Source: Gemmatimonadota bacterium
Lineage (GTDB): Bacteria > Latescibacterota > UBA2968 > UBA8231
Length of the DNA: 19,207 bases
Reading direction: 5' to 3'
NCBI GenBank assembly: GCA_002712305.1
Contig: PATE01000014.1
Location: forward strand, 6,632-25,838
Every line of letters begins with the position of its first letter. The stretch's first letter is position 1. Shown piece after piece: positions 1 through 8,612 of this stretch. The translations under genes and the position numbers were made by a program. The notes under the pieces are model-generated. The model did no database searches. It saw only the letters and a list, made by a program, of their open reading frames with translations, and had not been told where the DNA came from.

Positions 1-360
1 CTGGCGCGCGAGCACTCGGAGGATTCGGGGTCAGCGCGTCAGGGCGGTCTGTGGCAGGTCCTGGAACGTGACAACCTGCCGCCGATCGTTGAGCCGCACA
101 TCCGCCATCTTGGACTGGGTGGTGTGAGTGATCCCTTTGTCCTGGAGACGGGGGGTCACATCCTCAAGATCAACGATGACTACTCGACGCTGGAATCACT
201 GGTACGTGAAGAGTTGGTCGACGTACGAATGGAAGAGGTGATCGGCGACTATCGAAAGTTGATTCATGTCGAGGTGCGACTGGACGATGAGTGGCTGTGG
301 GACCCAGTGACGCAGTCGTCACCCTCGGAAACCCTCGCACCCGTTCAGGACGGCGGTTGA
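1..360 (+). CDS. Parvulin-type peptidyl-prolyl isomerase, C-terminal part (5' end outside window)
   Basis: The reading frame is open from base 1 to the stop at 358-360, so the visible 119 codons are the C-terminus of a longer protein. The first ~55 residues match the end of a rotamase (PpiC/SurA) domain: an A-R-E-x-S-E-D-S-G-S-A start, a G-G-L-W turn, a P-P-I-V-E segment, then G-G-V-S-D-P-F and a G-G-H-I-L-K-I strand. These correspond to the family pattern of a GG-L-G turn followed by GevS-Pv and GyHIikv. The remaining ~60 residues are an acidic helical tail. Such proteins fold or escort outer-membrane and periplasmic proteins. An in-frame GTG at 124 could be misread as a start, but it lies inside the conserved domain. 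The S4-protein gene starts 7 bp downstream, which suggests one operon. Confidence 0.8.
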   Translation: MAREHSEDSGSARQGGLWQVLERDNLPPIVEPHIRHLGLGGVSDPFVLETGGHILKINDDYSTLESLVREELVDVRMEEVIGDYRKLIHVEVRLDDEWLWDPVTQSSPSETLAPVQDGG

Positions 361-367
361 CGATCGT

Positions 368-661
368 ATGGTCCGAATCGACGCCTTTCTGAAGAACGTC
401 GGTCTGCACAAATCGCGCTCCCAGGCCAAACGCTGCTGTGATGACGGACGTGCTCAGATCGCAGGCGTTGTTGTGCGACCGTCGCAGGAGGTGCGCGTTG
501 GTGATCGCCTGCGTGTCGAAACGGAGACGCAGATTCTCGAATTGGAAGTGCTCGAAGTCCCCCAACGACCCGTGGCACGTGCCCGCCGCTCTGAATGTTA
601 CCGTCTGATCTCTCGGGAAGCTGTGGCTGAGGAGATCCTCAGCTTTGACGATGACGCTTAG
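368..661 (+). CDS. S4-domain RNA-binding protein (RqcP/Hsp15-like)
   Basis: This 97-residue protein carries an S4 RNA-binding fold at about residues 2-62: R-I-D-A-F-L-K near the start, K-S-R-S-Q-A-K-R in the second helix, a D-D-G-R-A turn, then V-R-V-G-D-R-L-R-V. Family members bind structured rRNA or stalled 50S-tRNA complexes; RqcP/YabO and Hsp15 act in ribosome quality control. Its length fits RqcP-like proteins better than Hsp15 (about 130 residues). The C-terminal ~35 residues are basic and then acidic, and I do not recognise them. It lies 7 bp after the parvulin stop and 24 bp before the methyltransferase. The S4 domain is clear; the assignment to a particular rescue pathway is inference. 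Confidence 0.85.
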   Translation: MVRIDAFLKNVGLHKSRSQAKRCCDDGRAQIAGVVVRPSQEVRVGDRLRVETETQILELEVLEVPQRPVARARRSECYRLISREAVAEEILSFDDDA

Positions 662-685
662 CCCGCCTCAGTAGCCATCTTCCCG

Positions 686-1498
686 ATGAACAACGAAGAC
701 CTGGACGGCTCGGACCCACAAGTGGACTCGAGCGGCCGAGTTGAAGACTCGGGCAGTCGGGTTGAGCCGTATGAGTCACTGGCTTCGATTTACGATCACG
801 TCATGCGGCACGTCGACTACGGACATTGGGTCCGCTACATCGACAACCTGCTGCGGGACGTCTGTGAAAACCCTCGACAGTTGATCGAACTGGCTTGTGG
901 CACCGGCAATGCCACGTTTGCCCTCGCCGATCTTGCGTACGACATCCGCGGCTACGACGGCTGTGAAGCCATGGTGCGTATCGCCGACGAGAAATCACGT
1001 GGCGACGGGCGTGGTGTCGCCTTCGAAGTGCGCGATCTGCGCGATCTGCATGATGTGGCGCCTGCAGAGGCAGTCCTGTGCCTCTATGACAGCATGAACT
1101 ATCTGCTCGAGATCTCAGACATCGACCAAGCGCTGGAACAGATCCATGGGGTGCTGATCCAAGGCGGAACCTTTATCTTCGACGTCTGCACCGAACAGAA
1201 TTCATTGCTGCATTTTGACGGCGTCGTGGATGTCGAGCAGGGTCCGGGATTCCGCTACACCCGGCGAAGCGACTACCACCATGGCGATCGCCTGCAGGTG
1301 AACGATTTCGATATTGAGTTCGATGACGGACGTCGTCATCAGGAGACGCATGTTCAACACATCTATCCCATTGACGTTCTGCGCGAGCGAATCGACGCAA
1401 GTCCTTTGCGGCTGCAGTCGGCCTTCGATGGGTTCAGCCGTCGACCGGGGTCGGAACGATCAGATCGGGTGCATTTTGTTCTGCAACGCAACGACTGA
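686..1498 (+). CDS. Class I SAM-dependent methyltransferase
   Basis: The 270-residue protein has the Rossmann methyltransferase motif I at residues 68-75 (E-L-A-C-G-T-G-N), followed by an acidic D91 at the end of the second strand (R-G-Y-D-G), which should bind the ribose hydroxyls of S-adenosylmethionine. Residues 133-139 (L-Y-D-S-M-N-Y-L context) match the D-S-x-N-Y-L block of a common small-molecule methyltransferase subgroup. A G-G-T-F-I-F-D strand follows near 160-166. The first ~27 residues are acidic and probably disordered, and no strong ribosome binding site precedes the ATG, so the start could be slightly different. The substrate cannot be read from the sequence. It sits between the S4 and DHH genes with short gaps, in line with co-transcription. 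Confidence 0.85.
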   Translation: MNNEDLDGSDPQVDSSGRVEDSGSRVEPYESLASIYDHVMRHVDYGHWVRYIDNLLRDVCENPRQLIELACGTGNATFALADLAYDIRGYDGCEAMVRIADEKSRGDGRGVAFEVRDLRDLHDVAPAEAVLCLYDSMNYLLEISDIDQALEQIHGVLIQGGTFIFDVCTEQNSLLHFDGVVDVEQGPGFRYTRRSDYHHGDRLQVNDFDIEFDDGRRHQETHVQHIYPIDVLRERIDASPLRLQSAFDGFSRRPGSERSDRVHFVLQRND

Positions 1499-1507
1499 GG
1501 ATCATCG

Positions 1508-2485
1508 GTGAATCTGCGGCCTCCAGAGTTGTCCACTTCCGAGTTGGATGGAGCGGCAACCTTTCTGCGCGACAGTGATGAGGTGATGCTGACATCACAC
1601 GTCAACAGCGATGGCGATGGGGTCGGCAGTTGCCTGGCCCTGGCCGGTCTTCTGCGAAGCCTGGGCAAAACTCCCAGCATTGTGTTGCAGGATGTCCCCG
1701 CTGACACCTATTCCTTCCTGGAAGGTTTCGACGCCATCATCCAGGCCGAAGAGTCGGCGACGCGCACCTTCGACCGTGTCATCGTTCTAGACTGTCCCGA
1801 ACGAGAACGTATCGGCAAAGCCGAGCATTTGATCGCGGCCGATGCAGTGCTGCTGAACCTCGATCATCATCTCGCCAATCAGCGATTTGGCGATTCGAAC
1901 ATCGCCAGCGAGGCGCTCTGTTCGACGTGTGAATTGGTGTTTCATCTGGCGAGCCACATGGGGCTGGAGATCGATCCTGCCACGGCGGCACAGCTGTATA
2001 CAGGGATCATCTTCGACACCGGAAACTTCCGCTACTCACTGACCACACCTGTTTCCATGGAGGTCGCCGCCGAACTGGTCCGGCGCGGTGCCCGCCTCGA
2101 TCGGATTGCTGATCGCCTGTACAACAATGCGACCTTCGGTTCGGTGAAACTCGTTGGGCGGGCTATCGAATCCCTCGAGCTGCATAGCGATGGACTTTTC
2201 GCCACGCTGCACCTGACCCATCAGGACATGCAGTTGGGCGACCCCGAAGCAGCCGTCAACTATGGGCTCATGGTGGGCGGCGTTGAGGTCTCTGCGTTGC
2301 TGAAGGAAGAGCAACCCGGGAAATTCCGCATCAGCCTCCGCTCAAGAGAACGAGTCGACGTGAGTGCTCTTGCCCATCAGTTCGGTGGAGGCGGTCACGC
2401 ACGCGCTGCAGGATGTCGGCTGGAAGGAACAGCCGACGAAGTCAAACAGCGACTGCATGAATCTGTGAATGAGGCGCTGACATGA
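1508..2485 (+). CDS. nrnA: DHH/DHHA1 phosphoesterase, NrnA-like (oligoribonuclease / pAp phosphatase)
   Basis: The 325-residue protein contains the full DHH set: H31 with D35 and D37 (S-H-V-N-S-D-G-D-G), D95 (V-L-D-C), the D119-H120-H121 signature, D170 (G-I-I-F-D-T-G-N-F) and the C-terminal DHHA1 glycine motif G-G-G-G-H at 293-297. These residues bind two Mn2+ ions and cleave short RNAs or 3'-phosphoadenosine 5'-phosphate in the cytoplasm. Length and motif spacing are those of NrnA. The start is GTG at 1508, 9 bp after the methyltransferase stop. Its end overlaps the next gene by 4 nt (ATGA), indicating translational coupling. In many bacteria nrnA lies near rbfA and truB; that context is not seen here. 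Confidence 0.9.
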   Translation: MNLRPPELSTSELDGAATFLRDSDEVMLTSHVNSDGDGVGSCLALAGLLRSLGKTPSIVLQDVPADTYSFLEGFDAIIQAEESATRTFDRVIVLDCPERERIGKAEHLIAADAVLLNLDHHLANQRFGDSNIASEALCSTCELVFHLASHMGLEIDPATAAQLYTGIIFDTGNFRYSLTTPVSMEVAAELVRRGARLDRIADRLYNNATFGSVKLVGRAIESLELHSDGLFATLHLTHQDMQLGDPEAAVNYGLMVGGVEVSALLKEEQPGKFRISLRSRERVDVSALAHQFGGGGHARAAGCRLEGTADEVKQRLHESVNEALT

Positions 2486-3411
2486 GTGGTGTGCAGCATC
2501 TGGTGACGTTGAAGGATTGGACGGCTGAAGAGATCGTGCAGGTCGTCGAGGCGGGCATTGCTGTGAAGAAAGACCCGCAGGCGTATGCCCAAGCCCTGTC
2601 GGGAAAGTCCTGTGCCCTTCTCTTCCAGAAGACATCGACTCGTACTCGGTGTTCGGCCGAGGTCGGCATGTTCCAACTCGGCGGCCAGGGTTTTTATCTC
2701 GATTGGCGGACGACGAATTTCGGTCTCGCAGATCTGGCTGACGAGATGAAGGTTCTTTCGACCTATTTTGACATGCTACTGCTGCGCCTGCTTGAACACG
2801 AGGATGTCCGCACTACTGCAGATGCTGTCGACGTTCCGGTCATGAACGGCTTGTGCAATCGTTATCACCCCTTGCAAGCACTGTGTGACCTGCAGACGAT
2901 TCAGGAAAAGCTGGGACGCCTTGAGGGGGTTCGCCTCACCTACACGGGCATCCACAACAATGTGACCAACTCCCTCCTGATCGCGGCGTTGCGCACAGGG
3001 ATGCACATCAACGTCGTGGCGCCGGAAATGAATGAAGCGGCGCGGGATGAACAGTTGCTGGAGATAGCGGCGGCCTCCGGTGCGTATCGAGAAGTTGACG
3101 ATCTACGCGATGCGGTGTTGGACAGTGATGTGGTGTATACCGATACGTGGCTGGACATGGAGTTCTTCAATGACGAGCGCTTCGCCAAGGAGAAGGCGAG
3201 GCGGATCGAAATGTTGACCCCGTATCAGTTGAATCGAAAGGTGCTGGAGGGTAGTGACGCGTTGGTCATGCACTGCCTGCCGGCGCACAGAGGATATGAG
3301 ATCGAGAGCGAGTTGGTGGACGAGCCGCGATCGGTCGTGATCGAGCAGGCCGAAAACCGGTTGCACTCGCAGAAGGCCGTCTTTCTGAAGCTGGCTGGAC
3401 AACTGTCATGA
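2482..3411 (+). CDS. argF: Ornithine carbamoyltransferase family enzyme
   Basis: Ornithine carbamoyltransferase transfers the carbamoyl group of carbamoyl phosphate to ornithine, giving citrulline in arginine synthesis. The 309-residue length is typical. Carbamoyl-phosphate motifs are intact: K50-T-S-T-R-T-R56, and H129-P-L-Q132 in place of the usual H-P-C-Q. The C-terminal H264-C-L-P-A-H-R-G block marks the ornithine branch, as aspartate transcarbamoylases lack this Cys. Two regions deviate. The G-R-G-E-S loop is replaced by T-N-F-G-L-A-D near residues 78-84. The ornithine loop D-x-W-x-S-M-G reads D221-T-W-L-D-M-E, with Ser changed to Asp and Gly to Glu. The family assignment is secure, but the exact amino-acid substrate is less so. 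No other arginine gene is in the window. It is coupled by ATGA overlaps to both neighbours. Confidence 0.85.
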   Translation: MSGVQHLVTLKDWTAEEIVQVVEAGIAVKKDPQAYAQALSGKSCALLFQKTSTRTRCSAEVGMFQLGGQGFYLDWRTTNFGLADLADEMKVLSTYFDMLLLRLLEHEDVRTTADAVDVPVMNGLCNRYHPLQALCDLQTIQEKLGRLEGVRLTYTGIHNNVTNSLLIAALRTGMHINVVAPEMNEAARDEQLLEIAAASGAYREVDDLRDAVLDSDVVYTDTWLDMEFFNDERFAKEKARRIEMLTPYQLNRKVLEGSDALVMHCLPAHRGYEIESELVDEPRSVVIEQAENRLHSQKAVFLKLAGQLS

Positions 3412-4217
3412 GAGCCGCAGCGATCCTCGCCCTGCTGCTGGGGAACATCGGTGCGGTGACGGCTCAACCAGAGGCGGGGGCGGCGACAGATTCGGTCGCT
3501 CAGAATTCCAGCGAAGTCCTGCTGGACATGCCGGGCAGCAAATACGGGATCCAGGCCATTCGTTATCCGCGCTCTGGTGCGGTTACGCAGATGATCGTGA
3601 ATCAGGCGAAGTATGTGGCCAATTTCGGTGACCGGGACGGGGTAAAACCGGGCTCGATTTTTGATGTCTATGGTGGAGGTGTACTGGTCGGCGTGTTGCG
3701 GGTGGAACAGACCTTCCGCGACTCCGCGTTCCTGCGCATGGTGACCCTCGAGCGCAAGGTCGATCCCAACTCCGATGTGGTCATCAAGCGAGGATATCGG
3801 CTCTACCCGAAATATGTCCTGCTGGAAACGGTCAATTTCGGCTCGGGCAAACCCGATTTTACGCCCGGAATGCATGAGAGAATGCGGTATGCGGCGCGTT
3901 TTATTTTGAGTTTTCCCGACTACCCCGTCGTACTCGAGGGCCACACCGACAATACGGGCAAGAAGTCAGAGAACGTGAAGCTAGCCATCCGACGGGCCGT
4001 CTCGATCGAGGACTACCTGAATGACATTCAGCTGGTCCCCCGTAGTCAGATGTTCCCCGTGGGATATGCGGAAGAGCGCCCCCTGGCCAGCAACAGCACG
4101 GAGATGGGGCGCTTCTCCAATCGGCGTGTCGATATTGTGCTCGTAGATGAGTTGCCACCGGAAGCGAGCACCGGCAGTCGGCGAGCACCGGCGGTGGATC
4201 TCAGCGTCCCAGACTGA
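3408..4217 (+). CDS. OmpA-family peptidoglycan-binding outer-membrane/periplasmic protein
   Basis: The 269-residue protein opens with a signal peptide (M-R, hydrophobic residues 3-18, probable cleavage after A-V-T-A around residue 19). Residues ~62-130 form a small beta-rich domain with N-F-G-D-R-D-G-V-K-P-G, a pattern like the SH3-like repeats found in FlgT C-termini and related envelope proteins. Residues ~140-248 are an OmpA domain: N-F-G-S-G-K strand, L-E-G-H-T-D181-N-T-G, R-R-A-V-S-I helix, G-Y-A-E-E-R-P and R239-R240-V-D-I. D181 and R240 correspond to the pair that holds diaminopimelate of peptidoglycan. There is no lipobox and no N-terminal barrel, so it is probably a soluble periplasmic or barrel-associated wall tether. 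It is the last gene of the operon, convergent with moaC 27 bp away. Confidence 0.88.
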   Translation: MRAAAILALLLGNIGAVTAQPEAGAATDSVAQNSSEVLLDMPGSKYGIQAIRYPRSGAVTQMIVNQAKYVANFGDRDGVKPGSIFDVYGGGVLVGVLRVEQTFRDSAFLRMVTLERKVDPNSDVVIKRGYRLYPKYVLLETVNFGSGKPDFTPGMHERMRYAARFILSFPDYPVVLEGHTDNTGKKSENVKLAIRRAVSIEDYLNDIQLVPRSQMFPVGYAEERPLASNSTEMGRFSNRRVDIVLVDELPPEASTGSRRAPAVDLSVPD

Positions 4218-4244
4218 ACGACCAGACTGAAACGACCGGCCTGA

Positions 4245-4718
4245 TCAGTCAGCGACCCAGCGGCCTGAACGACCGCCATCTTTCTCCAGAAGTCTCAGTT
4301 CACCGATGACCATTCCGCGATCGATCCCCTTGCACATGTCGTAGATGGTCAGCAGGGCGACGCTGGCTGCCGTGAGGGCTTCCATTTCGACGCCCGTTCG
4401 GTCCGCCAGGCGCACCTGCGCCTCAACCCGAACCCGGTCTTCGAGCACAACCAGATCGATCTCGATGGACGTGGGGTTCAGCGGATGGCACAACGGGATC
4501 AACTCGGCCGTGCGTTTGGCTGCCTGGATTCCTGCGATCCGTGCGGTGGTCAGCACGTTCCCCTTGGCGACCTGGTTGTTGTTGATCGCCTCCACCGTGG
4601 CCGGCTGCATACGGATCTCACCACCTACACGAGCGACACGGTCCGTGATCTGCTTGGCGGAGACATCGACCATCTTCGCCTGACCGGTGTCGTCGAGGTG
4701 GGTGAGTTGGTCCGCCAT
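4245..4718 (-). CDS. moaC: Cyclic pyranopterin monophosphate synthase MoaC
   Basis: MoaC converts 3',8-cyclo-7,8-dihydro-GTP into cyclic pyranopterin monophosphate in molybdenum cofactor synthesis. The 157 residues cover the whole family: K-M-V-D-V-S near residue 15, A-R-I-A-G-I-Q-A-A-K-R-T, the catalytic L-I-P-L-C-H-P-L block, T-G-V-E-M-E-A-L-T-A and the I-Y-D-M-C-K-G-I-D segment holding the catalytic Asp and Lys, then a G-G-R-S-G C-terminal motif. The start ATG lies 11 bp after the stop of the unknown upstream protein, so the two are probably co-transcribed. No other moa, mog or moe gene is visible. Confidence 0.95.
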   Translation of the reverse strand: MADQLTHLDDTGQAKMVDVSAKQITDRVARVGGEIRMQPATVEAINNNQVAKGNVLTTARIAGIQAAKRTAELIPLCHPLNPTSIEIDLVVLEDRVRVEAQVRLADRTGVEMEALTAASVALLTIYDMCKGIDRGMVIGELRLLEKDGGRSGRWVAD

Positions 4719-4729
4719 GGGAACGGCGC

Positions 4730-6208
4730 TCAGGCCTGACCCCAGGGCTTGATGGCTTCCTTCAACTGCTGGTATCCCTCGAGGAAGCCGGGACGCTCGT
4801 CTGCATACACCGTATCGAACGTGGCCAGAGCTGCGTCCAGCCAGTCGCTCAGTTCCTGATTGCCTGGGTTGGCGTCGAGATAGGCATCACGAATCAAAAC
4901 GAAGTGAATCCGGGGATCGTAAGGTCGCTTGGTGCCACCCATCGACTCGTCTCCATCGAGGAGTCGAAGCAACATGGCGTCCGCCGAGCCGAGGGTTTGC
5001 TCGTGGATGGGTGGGCCATCCATCCGATACATGACTGACGTCATGTCCCGGCCGTTGCCGGTCGTATACCCCATCTCACCCCAAAGATCGCTCATCTTCG
5101 CGTCGGCCCCCACTTTGTCGAGAACGAGCTGACCGAAGTGGCGCAAGGGATCGGACACATCAGCCAGCAGATCGGTGAGCCGGTCGCCATCCAGATCGGT
5201 GGCCAGCACGATGGCGTCCTGCTTGTCAATCAGATCCCACAGCAGCAAACCGTAGTTGGTGTCAGCAATGTGCTGTTCGATGCGGCCACTCCAACGATCC
5301 ATCCCCTCCTTGAAGTCCTTCGGCAACAGAGAGACGATGCGATCGACGCGTTCGCGATGCTCGACGTATCCGTCGACAGCGTACTTGCGTCCTACCTCGA
5401 ACTTCGTGTCCTGCAGCAGCCACGACAGCAGACCCGCATTGATGCCATCCTCCATGGCCTGCGTCGGCTTGAAGGCGACACGGCCGAGTTTCCCCGTCTC
5501 GTGCACCATCTGCAGGAAGCGTCGATTGGCATATGCCATCTGGATGCCAGGTGTATTCATCTCGGAGTGGATAATGCCCGTATCAGCGTTGACATCGAAG
5601 ACGGCCTTGTCCTGCGAATACGGCAAGCAGGGCATGCAGCGTACGGCGGTGATCGTGCCATAGGGTCGAACGTTGCAATACACGCCGGCCTGTGTTCTGA
5701 GCGGCGCATTGCCCGACTTGCCCTTCACCACCACCTTGCCGCCCTGGCCGTCGTTGACATAGGCATCGCCTGCCGTCGACCACTTGATCGACGTGCACGG
5801 CATGTTGCCGAACCAGGCCAACGGCTCAAGGTCGAGATCATGTCGGTACTGAGCCCACATCGGCACGCCATAGAAGGGCAGACCGAGAATGTCGCTCGCC
5901 GCAATCGTGCCCAGCAGGGCATAGGCATCGGTGAGCGAATGGGCGACGGGGTTGGCGGAGCCATCGTGATGGCCACCCTGCCAGATGACCGCGTCGGGAT
6001 AGCCCGTCGGGCACAGATCCGAAGGGCTGAACATGCCCTCAAGGAGTCCGAGCAGATCGCCCCCGTCGGCCTCGGTGCGCGCGATGTTCATCAGGTCCAG
6101 CATGCGGTCAACGTCTCCGGGATACAAGCGTTTGGAATGGACGAGGCGACACAGAGAGTCGCTCAGGAATCGGGCGCTGAATCTAACCGTGCTCGAGAAA
6201 ACCGGCAA
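4730..6208 (-). CDS. Large protein of unknown function
   Basis: I do not recognise this protein (492 residues from a TTG at 6208). It is predicted soluble: no signal peptide, no membrane segment. Visible traits are a G-Y-P-D-A-V-I-W-Q-G-G-H-H-D-G block, a W/Y/C-rich stretch (G-L-P-F-Y-G-V-P-M-W-A-Q-Y, then C-N-V-R-P-Y-G and V-R-C-M-P-C-L-P), a D-L-D-G-D-R-L-T-D loop that looks like a single Ca-binding loop but may be chance, and a long helical C-terminal half. The start is uncertain: TTG 6208 has weak ribosome-binding support, while ATG 6103 has GGAG 11 nt upstream and would give 457 residues; the extra 35 residues do read as plausible protein. It is upstream of moaC (11 bp) and divergent from groEL. 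The opposite strand also has a long open frame, judged a shadow. Confidence 0.65.
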   Translation of the reverse strand: MPVFSSTVRFSARFLSDSLCRLVHSKRLYPGDVDRMLDLMNIARTEADGGDLLGLLEGMFSPSDLCPTGYPDAVIWQGGHHDGSANPVAHSLTDAYALLGTIAASDILGLPFYGVPMWAQYRHDLDLEPLAWFGNMPCTSIKWSTAGDAYVNDGQGGKVVVKGKSGNAPLRTQAGVYCNVRPYGTITAVRCMPCLPYSQDKAVFDVNADTGIIHSEMNTPGIQMAYANRRFLQMVHETGKLGRVAFKPTQAMEDGINAGLLSWLLQDTKFEVGRKYAVDGYVEHRERVDRIVSLLPKDFKEGMDRWSGRIEQHIADTNYGLLLWDLIDKQDAIVLATDLDGDRLTDLLADVSDPLRHFGQLVLDKVGADAKMSDLWGEMGYTTGNGRDMTSVMYRMDGPPIHEQTLGSADAMLLRLLDGDESMGGTKRPYDPRIHFVLIRDAYLDANPGNQELSDWLDAALATFDTVYADERPGFLEGYQQLKEAIKPWGQA

Positions 6209-6298
6209 ACATCCGATCGGTGGTAGTGCCCGCCCCCGGCCTGCTGAGGAGCTATACGCACCGGCGTGGAATCCTGATCGGGAGAGGATTCGGCGACC

Positions 6299-6327
6299 TT
6301 GCCTTTTCCGGGAATCGTCGGTATCTT
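6299..6327 (+). promoter_or_regulatory. Sigma70-like promoter of groEL
   Basis: A -35 box TTGCCT (6299-6304) and a -10 box TATCTT (6322-6327) are separated by exactly 17 bp. Transcription would begin near 6334, placing the CIRCE element just inside the leader. This placement is common for HrcA-controlled chaperone genes. Predicted from sequence only. Confidence 0.6.
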
Positions 6328-6348
6328 AGTGGTTTCGGATAGGAAATT

Positions 6349-6375
6349 TCAGCACTCGGGGCATAAGAGTGCTTA
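6349..6375 (+). promoter_or_regulatory. CIRCE operator (HrcA binding site)
   Basis: The arms TCAGCACTC (6349-6357) and GAGTGCTTA (6367-6375) flank a 9-bp spacer, matching the CIRCE consensus TTAGCACTC-N9-GAGTGCTAA at 16 of 18 arm positions. The repressor HrcA binds CIRCE and releases it when GroEL is titrated by unfolded protein. The site sits 68 bp before the groEL start, so groEL should be heat-inducible through HrcA, which is not encoded in the window. Confidence 0.93.
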
Positions 6376-6429
6376 TTGTGCCTGTAGACAACTTAAGTCG
6401 TTTTCCCCCAACCATTTAGCCCACCACTC

Positions 6430-6437
6430 AGGAGGTG
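6430..6437 (+). promoter_or_regulatory. Strong ribosome binding site of groEL
   Basis: AGGAGGTG lies 6 nt before the ATG at 6444. It is the strongest Shine-Dalgarno match in the window, fits a very highly expressed gene and fixes the groEL start. Confidence 0.85.
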
Positions 6438-6440
6438 TAG

Positions 6441-8066
<1,626 letters not shown>

Positions 8067-8110
8067 GACCAACCAAACGGCCTTTCGGTCGCTGGTTCGT
8101 CATACAATGG

Positions 8111-8146
8111 AAGAGGGGGCTTCCGCACAGCGGAAGCCCCCTCTTT
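8111..8146 (+). terminator. Intrinsic terminator of groEL
   Basis: A perfect 15-bp stem (8111-8125 pairing with 8131-8145) with loop CACAG is followed by TTTCTG. It lies 44 bp after the groEL stop, between groEL and the convergent bactofilin gene. The very stable GC-rich stem may also slow transcription from the other strand, although the T-run there is poor. Confidence 0.85.
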
Positions 8147-8165
8147 CTGCATCAGGTGTATCTGC

Positions 8166-8612
8166 TCAGGCAGCTGGTGCTTCGTCTTCAGCGACCGCTT
8201 CCTCTTCTGGAGCATCGGTCACATCGAGGCGGGCCCCTTCCTCAATCACCAGTCGGGGCGTGTGCACCGAACCGCGGAAGGCCGCTGTGGCCGTAAAGTG
8301 AATCGTCCGCGTTGCCTGCAGGTGCCCGCTGACACGACCGCGTACGATGGCTTCACCGACTTCCAGACGCTCGGCCTCGACAAGCCCTTCCTCACCCACG
8401 TCGAGACGTGCTGGTGTACGCAGCGTGCCTCTGAAGGATCCCTCCACGTGGACGATGTGGCCCACCTCAAGGGTACCCACCATGGAACTGCCCTGACCGA
8501 TGACGGTGGCCGACTCGGCATGGATCGATTCAGCACTCAAAGCCACAACTCGCCGATCTCTGGACGACGTTGCTGGCCGTCCTCGATAAGGGTGAATCGA
8601 ACGCCGAGCCAT
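8166..8612 (-). CDS. Bactofilin (polymer-forming cytoskeletal protein)
   Basis: The 148-residue protein has a bactofilin core at about residues 26-128, with the right-handed beta-helix pattern of short strands separated by glycines: I-G-Q-G-S-S-M-V-G-T-L, V-E-G-S-F-R-G-T-L, L-D-V-G-E-E-G-L-V, V-R-G-R-V-S-G-H-L and F-R-G-S-V-H-T. The tail is Glu/Ala-rich and probably disordered. Bactofilins assemble nucleotide-free filaments that scaffold cell-wall enzymes at the membrane. The ATG at 8612 overlaps the upstream gene by 76 nt and has no clear ribosome binding site; a GTG at 8546 would start just before the core with a 10-nt overlap and may be the true start. Its upstream neighbour is a LytM-type protein, a pairing seen with other bactofilins. 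Confidence 0.88.
   Translation of the reverse strand: MARRSIHPYRGRPATSSRDRRVVALSAESIHAESATVIGQGSSMVGTLEVGHIVHVEGSFRGTLRTPARLDVGEEGLVEAERLEVGEAIVRGRVSGHLQATRTIHFTATAAFRGSVHTPRLVIEEGARLDVTDAPEEEAVAEDEAPAA

Noticed and set aside
3225-3944. 239-codon open frame opposite the carbamoyltransferase and OmpA-family genes
   Set aside because: It straddles two clearly identified genes and shows no domain.
4206-4234. Short direct repeat near the OmpA stop (CCAGACTGAACGA / CCAGACTGAAACGA)
   Set aside because: Two imperfect 13-14-nt copies only; likely chance or slippage, with no link to a known element.
5500-5560. CIRCE-like or other operator for the unknown protein/moaC unit
   Set aside because: No inverted repeat or promoter could be supported for this unit; the only clear dyad in the divergent spacer belongs to groEL.
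5138-6226. 362-codon open frame opposite the unknown protein
   Set aside because: The translation is dominated by R, A, G, I and V with no fold-like pattern, and it is shorter than the - strand frame, which also connects neatly to moaC.
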